A DNA stretch of 64,000 nucleotides from Pollenia angustigena (Eukaryota > Arthropoda > Insecta > Diptera > Polleniidae), in contig OV884056.1 of the NCBI GenBank assembly GCA_930367215.1, forward strand, positions 279,912,067-279,976,066. Reading direction: 5' to 3'. How positions within the stretch are numbered: position 1 is the first letter of the stretch; the number at the start of each line of letters is the position of its first letter. This document shows, piece by piece, positions 10,701-20,915 of the stretch. The notes beneath the pieces were generated by a model. It was given only the letters and a program-made list of their open reading frames with translations, searched no databases and had not been told where the DNA came from. Position numbers and translations under genes: made by a program.

Positions 10701-13460
10701 ACCCGTATCTCCCAGTTTTGCCCAAAGTCGTGCACTTTTTTTATGGGCCCCCAAAGATTTGGGGCCTCGGTGCATTTTTGCAAAAAGTTATATTTTTCTC
10801 AGGCTCATATCTTGCAAACCGTTCGGAATTTTGATTTGCCCTCTGAGACAAAGTCGTAGCTCTTGTCATAAAGAGCAAAAATTGTGAACACATAAAATCA
10901 AAAAAACTTCATATTCAAGATAAAAATCGCAAAAAACTTTAAAAAATTCGATTTTTTTTACCTTTTTCCCCTGTTTTCTAAAATTAGGTCCGCCAAGCGG
11001 TTACAGTGAATGGCCACACAGCCAACGAAACAATGGATTTTTTGCGCGAGCAATTCAATGGCCATGTTATCTCATGTCATGACCGCTACGATCATGTGGT
11101 TTGACACCGTAAAACTTCTTGCTTTAGGGATATTTACAAGAAAAAGCGTACGTAAGTAAGCCTATAACAATTCAAGAGCTAAAGGATAAGATGGCACATT
11201 AACGATATTGAACCTCAATTTTATCTCAGAGTCACTAAAAAGGATGAGATGGCACATTAACAATATTGAACCTCAAATATGTCCCAGAGTCATTGAAAAT
11301 ATGGACCATCGGATAGAGGTATGCCACCAAAGACGAGGCGAGCATTTGGCCAATATTTTGTTTTACACATGATTGTAGATCCTTCTATAATGATAAAAAC
11401 TTTTTGTTTTATTTACAATAAACATCGTGCGATTTGGTTGGACCACCCTTTGAGATTTGTTTGCCTTCAAGTTATTTTAGGAAGCGGGCTTACATGGTTA
11501 ATTTGAACCTACCAGCACAATATTTTGTCATGATATAGAAGCTATAGTGAAAGTTACTGTCGCTAAATTATATGTCACTACCAACTTTATAAGAGAGTTG
11601 TAGCATTGAAAGCAATTTTTGGGAGTAGTATTTGTATGGGAGCTATGGTCAAATATGGACCGATTGCAATTAAATTTGGTAAGATGATTTAGATTGCATT
11701 TAAATAAGTGATAATATGGTTTATGGACACAAACCCATATGGGGGTATGGGGGCTATGTGAATTTTATATCGATTCTCTCAATTTGCAATATGTTTGCGA
11801 CAATTGGAACTTAGGTTTACATGGACAACACGTCAGTTTTCCGGGAGTAGGGTTTATATGGGGCCTAGGGTAAATTATGTACCGATCTTCACGAAATTTC
11901 ACAGAATCATTTAAAGTCCTATAAAACTGTGACGAGCCAAAATTTGTTATGATTGCATTATTTTTTACGGTCTTAGGCGTACTAAACTGTTTTCCGGTAG
12001 TAGGGTTTATATGGGGCCTAAGGTAAATTATGGACGGATCGTCACGAAATTTCACAGTGTTATTTCTAGTCCTAAAAAACTGCGACCTACCAAATTGTGT
12101 TACGCTAGCGTAATTTTTTACGGTTTTAGGCGTAATAAATTGTTTTCCGGGAGTAATGTTTATATGGGGCTTAGGGTAAATTATAGACGGATCTTCAGGA
12201 AATTTAACAGCGTGATTTCCAGTAAAATAAAACAAATTTTTGCAAAATCTTATCTCATTCCGTGCCTTGTTCCAGCATTTATGTTATTTTTTGTAACAAA
12301 ATTATCAATTTTTTTAGGTGGTGGTTCCACATTTTGATTCATAGCTCTGGTCCTACTGAACCGATTTTACTGGATTTCAATCCCAAACTGCTTAGGATAA
12401 CTACAAGCAATTTGGCACCAAGTTTGTTCATTTCTTTTGAGTTGTTCGAAAGTGAGCGTGTTTTCAACAGACGGACATGACTAAATCGACTTATAATTAC
12501 TCAGGACCCAGAATATATATACTTTATGGGGTCTGAGATGAATAATAAAAAACTTTCACACGGAATGACAAACTTAATATACCCTCTTCACAACTTATTG
12601 TGGTGGAGGGTACAAAAATAATAATAATTCGATTTTAGAAATTGTAGCATATGACACTTACCTTTGCTACTTTTGGCACTAGTTCAATAATCATCATTTT
12701 AATCTGTTGTAATGCCGTAAAATTAATCGCTTTCTGAGCTTTCGTATAAAATTCATTATCCTTATACTTGAAAGAATTCACTTGAAACCCAAATGCTGTA
12801 GATGCTATAAAATCAACAGTTAGACGTGAAGAAAAATCTTTAACATCGACTTCTAAGCCTATATTCTCTAAGCCATTCTCTTTAATTTGATCCTTTAAAT
12901 ATTTAATGGACTCTTCAATTTCCAAAACAATAAGTTTAAACATTTGACGCATTTTGCTGCCCGTAAATGCTGGACTTAAAGTGTTACGCATGTCCCGCCA
13001 TTTTTCATTTTGCAAGAAAAATAATGAATTATTGAGCAAATTATCACTGCCATCGGTATCAACAACGTTACGACGATTTACAAAATGATCAAAATCTTTA
13101 ATCAATATATGTTTTACCAATTCGGGATCTCGTACCAAATAAACTGGTTGACGGCCATCAAAAACACCATAAACGCTTGAAATTTTAAAAAAATTTTATT
13201 TATTAATTACTATTTACCTAAGTAATTCTTTTAATTTAACGTACACTTTCAACTTACATATCATTTTGTTCATTATAAAGTTCACATAAAACGTCTACAG
13301 CAGATTTTCTTCCAAAAATTACATCTTTGCCACTGCCTAGTAAAAATGACGGCTTATCCCAGGGCAAATTGCGTTTGACAAAGAAATAGTTATTTTTTGT
13401 TGCCCAACAATAAAATAATATGACCGCGACAATTGCCAATATAATTAATTCTATCCACAT
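7766..13460 (-). CDS. Cytochrome P450, CYP9-like, complete (4 exons)
   Basis: Join of 13258-13460, 12662-13175, 7994-8648 and 7766-7932 (complement). All introns are GT-AG and the frame stays open: 1539 nt, 512 aa plus stop, the usual length for the family. Residues about 3-19 form the ER membrane anchor. The ExxR of helix K is E372-R375, the PERF motif 430-433, and the haem-binding loop FGLGPRNCIG 449-458 with Cys456 as iron ligand. The C-terminus (DYRLEASPKS...PLEL...SGFQL...GFWI) is typical of CYP9. In helix I the normal A-G-x-E/D-T reads AGVEPSST (313-320): the oxygen-activating Thr is Pro317 (codon 8415-8417). Intron 3 (about 4 kb) is full of transposon debris. Role: microsomal NADPH-dependent oxidation; substrate unknown. 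Subfamily is inferred from remembered motifs, not alignment. Confidence 0.9.
8649..9098. other. P450 intron 3, 3' part
   Basis: Intron sequence. 8871-8942 is an inverted partial copy of the segment duplicated at 9469-9580 and 9850-9962 (contains AGCTCATAGAATAAATTCGA in complement). Confidence 0.5.
9099..9451. mobile_element. TTA-flanked MITE, TIR near CTAGATTACACTAT
   Basis: Ends AGCCTAGATTACACTAT and AAGCTAGATTACACTAT (complement), flanked by TTA (9096-9098 and 9452-9454). The 3-bp TTA target is that of PIF/Harbinger. About 353 bp, non-coding, inside P450 intron 3. Confidence 0.7.
9469..9962. repeat. Local direct duplication, about 110-bp unit
   Basis: The unit from AAAGCTTTATAAAATACATAA-like text through AACCTTCGGAAGGAAATAAT to TCCCAGTTTC appears at 9469-9580 and again at 9850-9962, with a partial inverted copy at 8871-8942. 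Intronic; origin unknown. Confidence 0.7.
9963..10398. other. Intronic sequence, no feature recognised
   Basis: AT-rich P450 intron sequence before the decayed transposase fragments. I see no coding motif, TIR or repeat shared with the rest of the window. Confidence 0.4.
10399..10620 (+). pseudogene. Decayed hAT (DUF659-type) transposase fragment
   Basis: Plus-strand translation gives ADPAPYIVKASNGFKIIYP, then after two stops LPPQPVVTRW and LDASEFYSKNFE. These match the order in hAT transposases that carry a 'D-A-P-Y-M' block followed by 'LPPxPVVTRWGTWLdAa'. Stops and indels break it and both ends are missing. It lies in P450 intron 3, antisense to the gene. Family placement rests on remembered motif order. 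Confidence 0.55.
10985..11370 (+). pseudogene. Decayed Tc1/mariner-type DDE transposase C-terminal fragment
   Basis: Plus-strand pieces read VTVNGHTANETMDFLREQF, then a degenerate WPPRSPDL-like region, DIYKKKRT, and PITIQELKDK. It ends with a basic block, RIEVCHQRRGEHLANILF, of the kind that closes mariner-like proteins of this group. There are several frameshifts and stops. Two near-identical segments (about 11184-11225 and 11240-11282, gatggcacattaacRatatt) show an internal tandem duplication. It lies in P450 intron 3. Confidence 0.5.
11560..12618 (+). repeat. Dispersed repeat, subfamily B, with 153-bp tandem units
   Basis: The anchor word GTTTTCCGG recurs at 11835, 11989 and 12142, a period of 153-154 bp. 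The copy then runs through the family tail (GGGTCTGAGATGAATAATAA, ATGACAAACTTAATATACCC) to GGTGGAGGGTACAAAAA. It lies in P450 intron 3. The long open frames across it arise because 153 is divisible by three. Confidence 0.8.
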
Positions 13461-13734
13461 AATTAATTATTAAATTTATTAAAAGATTGTTTTGAGTTTT
13501 GTGTTATTTAGGGAATAAAATGCTTGTTCTCTTGTCTACGCATTTAATAATACTGATAAAAGTTGAAATATAAATTTTAATTAAATATTATAAAAAAGCT
13601 TTTCTCTTATTTTGAAGAGTTCTTACTATTGTTTATTAATGGGGGTAGGGGGCACCCTACATTAGGTTCAGTTTAGTATTTACTTTTTTTCTTTAATTAT
13701 ATGCGGGCGAAAATGAAATAAGACGTAAAAACTC
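13461..13734. other. 5' flank of the complete CYP9-like gene
   Basis: In complement, TTATATTTC (about 13565-13574) precedes an arthropod-type initiator TCAGTA (13551-13556). They are only about 18 nt apart, closer than a standard TATA-Inr pair, so this is a weak promoter candidate at best. Confidence 0.3.
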
Positions 13735-15357
13735 TCTGGAATTAAAAAACAACAGCTAAATGACATCACCCTTGATGAAAATGACCTACTGGTTTCGTCT
13801 CCCTTTTTACCAATGTTCTTGTTTACACGGCGATAAAAAATATTATGGACCAATGGAACACTATTAAAACGAAAATCACCAACCCGAAATCCAAATTCTT
13901 GGAAATACTGAAATTCTGTTTGAATGACAACTTTACTTTACATACAACAAAATAAAAATTACAATAGATTTTTGATATGCCAATGGGAAATCCCCTATCC
14001 CCTACTATTTCCGATATTAGTTGCGTTCGAGAACACGAAAGTTTTTACTATTTTTTACTAAACTTTACTGCATTTTACGAAATTGCGTTCGAGTACACCA
14101 AATGCAGTAAATGAGAACATAAATTGAGAGCGAAAAGTGACAGTTCTTGTCTGAGTATTTACAAATTTTTACAGCAGAAATTTTTGCAGTAAAATTTTGT
14201 AAATCAAAAAACATATGATGTTTCAAAAGGTCAACAAACAAAAGTAACAAATAAAAAGCATACAAATTGTGAAAAAATTGTTAAATAAAAGAAAAGTGGA
14301 AATAAATATTAAACCAAAACAAAAAGTGAATAAATATTAATTGATAAAAGGTGTTTGTGAAGCATTTATTACAACAAATACAAACTTTTGAAATTTTTTT
14401 TGTTTTGCAAATTTTTTAGAGTTGTAAAAGTGTGAAGTATTTGGGTACTTAAGTAATCAAAAGCAAAAAAATTATTCATGTTCTTTTAAATAATTTAACA
14501 CGCTACAAATTAATAAAATCAAATAAAATAAAAAACAAACATATATAAAAAGATTACATAAAATATGTTCGTGTTATAAAAAGTATTTAATCGAGTACCG
14601 ATAAGAAAACGATTTAAGTAGTCAAAAGTGTCAATATTTTTCAACACTTCAATTATTTGCCATCAGCTGTTGCCTTTATTTTACGAATTTTTACAAATTT
14701 TGCGTTCGCGTACTTTTTTGTGCAACAGCTTTTTGTGAGAGAAATTTTTTGTTTACTCATATTCTGCATTTTACTGTAAAAGTACTCAAACGCACCTATT
14801 GTATTGGATAATATACTAGACGCAGCCTTGACAGAATTGCACGACAAAAACATTAACATTAAATTCGCGGCAAAGTACGTAGATGACATATTGGCTGTAA
14901 TAGACATTAATAACAAGGAAGATATGAATACTTCAAGTACTCAACGGGTATAACCCGAAAATTAAATTCACCGTTGAAGTTGAGGCGAACAGAGAAATTA
15001 CATACATCGACATAAAATAACAAATAGGGGACATTATGATTGATATGCAAAAAATACATCGTCTGGCAGAGTTATCAATTTCAACGCTACTCAACCAAAA
15101 TCTCAAATAATAAATACTGCAAAAAAATTTGTACGTAGAGTTCTTTATATTAGCGATGAACAATACCACAACAAAAATAAACTGATAATCACGAAAGTAC
15201 TTAAAGATAATGTTTTTCCTGCAAATTTAATTTAACATTTAATAACTGCCTACAAACCCATGACAATAAACACAAATGGTAACATTAACAAGAAAGAAAA
15301 ATATTTTTACAGTGTAAAATACATAATAGGCCTCATGAGTTGTTTTAAAAAAGATGA
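13735..15357 (+). pseudogene. Penelope-like element, reverse transcriptase remnant
   Basis: Plus-strand translation gives the ordered RT landmarks of Penelope-like elements: VSLFTNVLVYTAIKNI, then GNPLSPTISDI, (after the MITE at 14019-14797) VLDNILDAALTEL, the catalytic YVDD in FAAKYVDDILAVID, FTVEVEANREITYIDI, and a tail with YFYSVKYIIGLM. Several stops and frameshifts make it inactive. Removing the MITE plus one ATT rejoins the frame exactly (SDI/VLDN), which proves the insertion is secondary. The upstream part of the element is missing. The GIY-YIG module lies separately at 16548-16885. Confidence 0.85.
14019..14797. mobile_element. PIF/Harbinger-type MITE, TIR AGKTGCGTTCG, TSD ATT
   Basis: Ends AGTTGCGTTCGAG and AGGTGCGTTTGAG (complement), flanked by ATT (14016-14018 and 14798-14800). 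The interrupted Penelope frame shows that one ATT is extra. Ends and TSD match the 6-kb Harbinger element at 38000-43969, so this is probably a non-autonomous relative. Non-coding. Confidence 0.85.
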
Positions 15358-16103
15358 TGCCACTAGCTTTGGCTTTTATTATTTTAAACTAGCATACACC
15401 CGTTACTTCGTTAGCGTCTCCTTTTTCTTCGTGGACATATTTTTATGCCAAAGTTAATTTTTCTAGGGTTAAACTTGGTTAAATTCTAGCATTTACCCCG
15501 CTATTTTAATAGAACCAAAAAGCTAAAGAAAAATGTAAAATTTCCCGTATTTCCTTTTGTAGTACACCATTAAAGTATCAAAAATTTCAGTATTGTAGTG
15601 GTAGCCCATTATTAAGTAAGAATACGTCAATGAATGGAGAAAAATATTTTGTAAAAAGTACCAAAAATAGTTACGATTTTCACCCCTTAAATGGTCGAAT
15701 TTCGAAAAAGTACCAAATTATTATACGTATGTTTTTGATAAGTTTCGAATGTGGTATTAACTTTGTTTCTATGTTTATTGGTTCAAAAGATAGCAAAAAA
15801 GTACTAAAATTCAGATTACACCCGTTTACTATCTAATAGGGCAGAATTTCAAAAAAGTACCACATACCTGTCCGCTTATTTTTCTAAAGAACAACGATAA
15901 GTATTTTATTTTGCATATCTTTTAGTTTTGGAGATATAAGGCTACCGAATTTTCCCGTTTTTACCCCCTAAACATTCGAATTTCGAAAAATCCCATCTTA
16001 GTGGATCGATTTGGGGAGTGACCAATCGCTTGTCCAAGTTTCTAGGGTCAGCGGTTTGGGCTGGTCGATGATGAATGAGCAGTCACTCACGCAACTCTTT
16101 TAT
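15358..16103. repeat. Unclassified dispersed repeat, copy 1
   Basis: About 15480-16010 contains AAAGTACCA and AAAGTATCAAAAA words and is a diverged inverted relative of about 33750-34290 (for example CCCGTATTTCCTTTT against its complement). It separates the two parts of the Penelope remnant. No coding content is recognised. Confidence 0.45.
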
Positions 16104-16357
16104 ATATCGTCGGTCTCATGTAGAAAGGTCCTAACTCCATTTTTTTCGAAATTGAGTTTTTTAGTGTTTTCAATACATTTCCCACAAATACACCTCGTCA
16201 CATAAATTTAATACAATAGCATCAAAAATATCAGTTTAACAAGCAATTGAAGAAGCCATTTTACATTATGATACATACAGTTTCTATTATGTTTTTGCCT
16301 TCTCCTGTAAAGTTGCATTTATGTGAGTTAGGGCCTTTCTACATGAGACCAACGATA
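16104..16357. mobile_element. Hairpin-forming MITE (CTACATGAGACC stem)
   Basis: ATATCGTCGGTCTCATGTAG with AAAGGTCCTAACT at the left is inverted-complementary to AGTTAGGGCCTTTCTACATG with AGACCAACGATAT at the right, a roughly 40-bp stem with a loop of about 165 bp. No TSD was resolved. Confidence 0.5.
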
Positions 16358-16384
16358 TACATATAGATATATATAAAAGATATA

Positions 16385-16542
16385 TTAATGTTAAACAAAT
16401 TTATTAAGTCTATTTTCTTCGACCTTATAATTTTATTTCTTCTTATTTATATTTCAAGCTCAAGGTCAGGTTATGCTAAAAAAAATAATTATTTATTGTT
16501 TATCCAATATTTCGCTGTCACAATGGACAGCTTCTTCAGGGA
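16385..16542 (-). repeat. Penelope-like pLTR, inverted copy
   Basis: The complement reads CCTGAAGAAGCTGTCCATTG...AATAAATAATTATTTTTTTTAGCATAACCTGACCTTGAGCTTG, matching 17021-17975 in the opposite orientation. An inverted upstream pLTR before a 5'-truncated copy is a known Penelope arrangement. It also gives the uninterrupted version of the site where the MITE at 17093-17917 inserted. Confidence 0.75.
16510..16539 (-). ncRNA. Hammerhead-ribozyme-like core (copy 1)
   Basis: In complement: CTGAAGA (16533-16539), a stem II of GCTGT (16527-16531) pairing with ACAGC (16514-16518), then GAAA (16510-16513). That is the order of a hammerhead core, CUGANGA-stem II-GAAA. Penelope-like pLTRs are known to carry hammerheads. 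Stem III and the cleavage triplet are not clear. Confidence 0.35.
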
Positions 16543-16547
16543 TCTTT

Positions 16548-16885
16548 TGTTTTAAAATTCCTTGCAAGGGTAAGGATAATGAAATATGTAGTAAGGTATA
16601 TATATATAGGTATTACGAAAAACAAATTAAAAACTAGACTAGCAGGACATAGATCTGATCAAAAATACATCTTCTCAAAAAACTGCATTGTCTTCACATT
16701 GTGCCAATTTTAATCATACACCAGATTTCGAAAATACAACAGTTTTAAATACTGAAACAAACTACAAACGACGTTTCATGCGAAAAATGTTGCAAATAAT
16801 GAACACACCAAGAATTAATTTTAAAACCGATACTGACAATGTAGCTCAAAATTACAGACATTTAATTTATAACAATAAGATATGA
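16548..16885 (+). pseudogene. Penelope-like element, GIY-YIG endonuclease remnant
   Basis: Frames read IPCKGKDNEICSKVYI, then (after a TA-microsatellite frameshift) GITKNKLKTRLAGHRS, then SSHCANFNHTPDFENTTVL and ETNYKRRFMRKMLQI. This is a Cys motif, the 'vYiG.T...L..R..gH' block and the distal Glu/Arg region of the GIY-YIG nuclease fused to Penelope RTs. It ends at TGA near 16885. The frameshift and missing N-terminus make it a pseudogene. The inverted pLTR lies directly upstream and the sense pLTR downstream. Confidence 0.8.
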
Positions 16886-17021
16886 AATTGAATAAGTTAA
16901 GGAAAAATGTTATAGAATAATTTTGTTTCCTGTTTATTATTTTTAATTTTTTTCATGTTGTCAATTATTGTTTAATTTAAATTTTGTTGTTAAAAAATTG
17001 TTTTAAAATTTATAAACATTC

Positions 17022-17051
17022 CTGAAGAAGCTGTACATTGTGACAGCGAAA
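17022..17051 (+). ncRNA. Hammerhead-ribozyme-like core (copy 2)
   Basis: CTGAAGA (17022-17028), GCTGT (17030-17034) pairing with ACAGC (17043-17047), GAAA (17048-17051). Stem II is conserved with the inverted copy although the loop differs (ACATTGTG against CCATTGTG). A four-pair stem III (ATTG/CAGT) is possible, but the expected cleavage site is not evident. Confidence 0.35.
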
Positions 17052-17092
17052 CATTGGATAAACAGTAAATAATTATTTTTTTGCATAACCTG

Positions 17093-17917
17093 GAGGCTTA
17101 TTCTGAATTGCGATGCGAAAATGCATAAATGCGAACAATTGCTTTTCTATATTGCGATACTCGCAAAGTTTTTTTTTAATCGCATGCGAAAAGGTGACTA
17201 GTCGGTATTCTACATTGCGAAAACAAATGTCAAATTCGCAAAATTTATTCGACAACAAAATAGTATTCGCAAAGTACAAACATGTTAGTGAAAGATAATA
17301 TTTTATTTATTTATTCATCATATATTTATTATTTAATTCAGGGAAGCAAGCAATAAGACCACCAAACCGCGTCAATTTGAAATAATGATAGAATATATGA
17401 ATAAGCATAGCCAATTGGCAAGAGGCCATTTGAAAACACCAAATGCACATAAGTCGGCAAATACTTTGTGGCAAACGTAAACTGAAGAACTAAATATCAA
17501 TGGACCCCCTATTAGAGAAGCTGCAGGATGGAAAAAGTATGAAATATATAAACCAGTTCAAAAATATTTGACTTAAATTTTAATAGGTTTGGGACGATTT
17601 TAAAGTACACACAAAACATTTTCATTTTCTTCGTCGTCGAACCAGTGCCACAAAATCCATTTTTATTATTTTATTTTTTTTTATTACAGAATGTCCTAAA
17701 TAGATTATGTAAACAATTTTTACAGCCAAACACAAACAATTTATTTATTTTTAATTTGACGTTTATTGACACTGACGTATATTTGAGCAGCGTTGCCACG
17801 ATTTAAAATAAGTTGCAAATGCGATTGCGAACGTCTAACAGAATACCAATTTTCTTTCGCATCGCATTTCATTTGCGCATCGCATTGATTTTCGCATCGC
17901 AATTCAGAATAAGCCTC
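17093..17917. mobile_element. Non-autonomous Harbinger-like element carrying a Myb/SANT remnant, TSD CTG
   Basis: Ends GAGGCTTATTCTGAATTGCG and its inverse complement. CTG flanks both sides (17090-17092, 17918-17920), and the inverted pLTR at 16385-16542 shows the unoccupied site with a single CTG. The interior has many TTGCGATGCG-like words and a decayed Myb/SANT gene. Confidence 0.85.
17340..17650 (+). pseudogene. Myb/SANT-like DNA-binding protein remnant
   Basis: Reads KPRQFEIMIEYMNKHSQLAR, then HKSANTLWQT-stop-TEELNINGPPIREAAGWKK, a likely intron (GTATGA to AATAG), then VWDDFKVHTK and HFLRRRTSATK. This is the Zeste/Myb_DNA-bind_5 type trihelix that accompanies the transposase in PIF/Harbinger elements. 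One in-frame TAA interrupts it. Confidence 0.65.
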
Positions 17918-17975
17918 CTGACCTTGAGCTTGAATTATAAATAAGAAGAAGTAATACAAATTTGTTTTTTTGCAC

Positions 17976-18316
17976 TGTAGGTTCGTTACATTTATATTTA
18001 TTGTATTATTAAATATTGATGTTTTATTTAATATTAATGGAAAACCCCCCTAAAGAAGTGAACATAAAAGTCACGAAACGATTTTCAATAAACGGAGTCA
18101 GGCCTCACCAGCTAAATATATAGAAACATATAAATACATATAAATAAAATAACTGAGATCAAGGGGTCGACTACGGATAGCAACACAACTTCAGTTGCGT
18201 TGTCATGGCAACTGACTTTTAAATTGGTATTAGGTACGGCAACAAATTAAAAAAAAAACGAACAAAAAAGTGATTTAAAGCAGTTTTCGAAAATAAACAC
18301 TTAGTATCGCTCCTTA
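17976..18316. other. Second Penelope-like 3' motif and flank
   Basis: 18040-18100 holds CCTAAAGAAGTGAACATAAA followed by AGTCACGAAACG, which has the same layout (CTNAAGA, hairpin GTGA/TCAC, GAAA) as the pLTR motifs above but with a core base changed. Probably the tail of a different Penelope copy. The rest is AT-rich with no gene. Confidence 0.4.
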
Positions 18317-19413
18317 GTCTGCTTTCACACGTTTTATCTTTTGATGCTCAACTCTTATGTTTTTAGGTGAGAGAAAAATGAAGAAAGGGGGTTGTACGGA
18401 AATGCCTGTACTCGGTCAGTACGCTTTGTGTTTTTATTCGTTGGTACACACAGGGTTTAAAAATACTAATATATTAGTCATAAATATGCATAATTTTAAA
18501 CACAAACTGACAGAAAATCTAAAAATATTAAATAATCCACTATCGTAATATATTTAAATGCATCGCTGTATTAATATAATTTCTAGTGTTACACAAAAAT
18601 ATTTAACCAGTGGTAACTTTTTAATATTACAATGCGCAAAATATTAAATATTTCGCCGTATAAATATATTTTATATCGTAACTTTAACATATTTTTTGTC
18701 ACCATAAATATTAAATGTTTTGTTTCTACAATATCAATATATTCCTACCACACATTACAAACTGCCGCAGTATATGCGAAATGTACGAATATAAATAACA
18801 TAACAAAACAAAATATGCCGTCTTGTTGATCATCGACTGCCAAAATATGCGACACAAAATATGCGACTATTACACACGACATATTTAAATATTTTAGAGT
18901 AAATAGTAAACATATTATTAGTCGAAAAATAAACTAATAATAGTCACCATATGAAGAAAAAAATTTTTTTTTGTGTGTACATACAAAAAAAAAAAAAAAA
19001 ATAAAAAGGGAAAAATTTAAAATAAGAAAATCTTTGAATGTGAGTATGTGTAGGAAGAAGTAAATAATTATGTTTGATGGTTAATTTATTGAAAAAAGGC
19101 AAAATATGGTTGAAAGGTGAGTTTTATAGTTTGAGTGCAAAAATATAAAAAATATTGAAAAGTTAACTAATATTTTAAGAAAATATATATGTACATATGT
19201 ACTTAGTTTGTATTTATAATAATATTTAATTTATAAACAGCCATTAAAAGAATATAGGGAGTGTTATATCAAAGACAAAATTAAATTGGTGTTTAAACTA
19301 GTTGTTCAAAAATAGAGCAAAGGTACAAAAGTGCGATTGTGTTTTGAGAAATTTATTTACAACAGACAAAGTATCTTTTATAAGGACAAACATTTTTATG
19401 CGTGGGTGTGTAG

Positions 19414-19949
19414 TAGAGGTCTGCTTTGAATAATTCACTTGTTTGCCTATATTCAAAGTGCACAACATTTACTCAAATATTAAACATTCAAAAATGTAAG
19501 AAAAGAGTAAACCATATACAAAAATAAGAGAGAATGAATTGAATAAAATACTTGTTTACTGTAAATGAATTTGAGAGTCATTCATAAATAACAAAACAGT
19601 GGAATGACCCGTTAGAGAGAGCAAGTTTACAAAAAATATTCGAATAAATGTCCATACATTTATTTGAATACATTGATATAATATGTGTGTAAGCTTGTGG
19701 CTTCTTTTATTTGTAAGAGTTAAGCTTACACATACATACGTAATGTCTAGGTACAGAAATTTTATATTCAAATTATATATGAATATTTCACTCATTTGAC
19801 TTGAGTTGGCTGAATTGAATGAGTTTTTATTCGTTTTGTCTTTGGTTATTCTTTCATTTGTTTCTTTATTATTGGGTGCTCGACACATTGCAGTTAAAAA
19901 ACAAATGAGTGTGTTGAAATTGGTTTTTATTTATTCTTGCAGACCTCTA
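19414..19949. mobile_element. hAT MITE in left arm, TIR TAGAGGTCTGC, TSD GTGTGTAG
   Basis: Ends TAGAGGTCTGC and GCAGACCTCTA with 8-bp GTGTGTAG on both sides (19406-19413, 19950-19957). The same insertion is present at the same place in the right arm (28419-29382), and both are 536 bp once the right copy's later insert is removed. It therefore predates, or was copied by, homogenisation of the arms. Confidence 0.88.
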
Positions 19950-20169
19950 GTGTGTAGATCATAGTTTTATGACGTAAGCATTTTATTTTTAGCTTAGCTC
20001 ATTTAATTGTTGATGATAATGGATGAATTCAAATTAGAACAACAAATCGCAATCTTGTAATAGAAGCTCAAAAAAAAGGATGTTGTGTAAATGTAGGTAG
20101 GAGGCTGCTTATATATGATCTTCTAGAGAAAAGAACATTTAAAGAAGTGATCTGTTGTAAAGACTATGC

Positions 20170-20170
20170 A

Positions 20171-20206
<36 letters not shown>

Positions 20207-20223
20207 TGTATGTATGTATATAT
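20170..20223. repeat. (TATG)n microsatellite
   Basis: About twelve TATG units in the left arm, with a shorter inverse counterpart at about 28160-28198 in the right arm. The hAT MITE at 20224 inserted at its edge. Confidence 0.9.
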
Positions 20224-20915
20224 TAGAGTTGTCAATTATTCGCCTTTCAACGTTGTTCGAATAATTCAAATAATTGTTTTTGTTCGTTCGATCAAACGAT
20301 TAAATCTAAAAAATTATTCGATTAATCGATGGGAATAACGAATAAAAAAATCATTTTTACAAAAAAATCACTATGGAAAATCTTCCATTCCATCCGCTAT
20401 GACATCTTCTTTTTTTGATGCATAAAGTTTTCCATCTTAACTCCATTTCGTTGTATTATTTAAAGGCATCGCAAAACCCTTAATTCCTTTATAATCCGAT
20501 ATTACTTCTGTCTACAAATTCTTCTATAGAACAGCCGCTGTCTCTCTTAATGTATGTAATGGTAATATTGTGACACTTACGCAAATGGTAAAGATATATA
20601 AAAGACATTTATAATTAAAAAAAAAAAAAAAATAATACAATAACAACATTTTCTACTTTCAAGATATGATTTACAATCAGTTCTTTATTTTTGCGCTTTT
20701 TGTTAATTTCTAAATTTTTCACCCGAAATTGAAAAATCTCGTTTGTTGCAAACATAAAAATACGAGATGGCAAATGATTCTTACAGTTCTGTTGGCGCTT
20801 TATTAGACGAAATATTCTGATTGCATCAATGCATGTCCGTGCTAAAATCACGGAAGAGGACATGCATTGATACAATTAGTATATTTCTTCTCATAAAACG
20901 CCAAAAGAACTTTTA

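Larger units (their letters stand above)
16886..17975 (+). repeat. Penelope-like 3' region / pLTR (interrupted)
   Basis: 3' untranslated part after the GIY-YIG remnant, then pLTR sequence matching the complement of 16385-16542. It is interrupted by the MITE at 17093-17917. Confidence 0.65.

Noticed and set aside
11765..12337. Long open frames on both strands with repeated peptides (FREDPSIIYPRPHINPTPGKQ-like)
   Set aside because: They lie in 153-bp tandem units of a dispersed repeat; 153 is divisible by three, so frames stay open by structure. The same peptides appear in four other copies of the repeat.
13551..13574. TATA plus initiator upstream of the complete P450 gene
   Set aside because: The spacing (about 18 nt) is too short for a standard TATA-Inr pair and such AT-rich words are frequent here.
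18632..19888. Frames of 65 and 110 codons duplicated at 28480-30164
   Set aside because: They are arm sequence of the hAT inverted duplication, AT-rich and without domains. Their duplication reflects the arms, not a gene family.
20147..20338. Frame with MYVCMYVCMYV repeats
   Set aside because: Translation of the TATG microsatellite.
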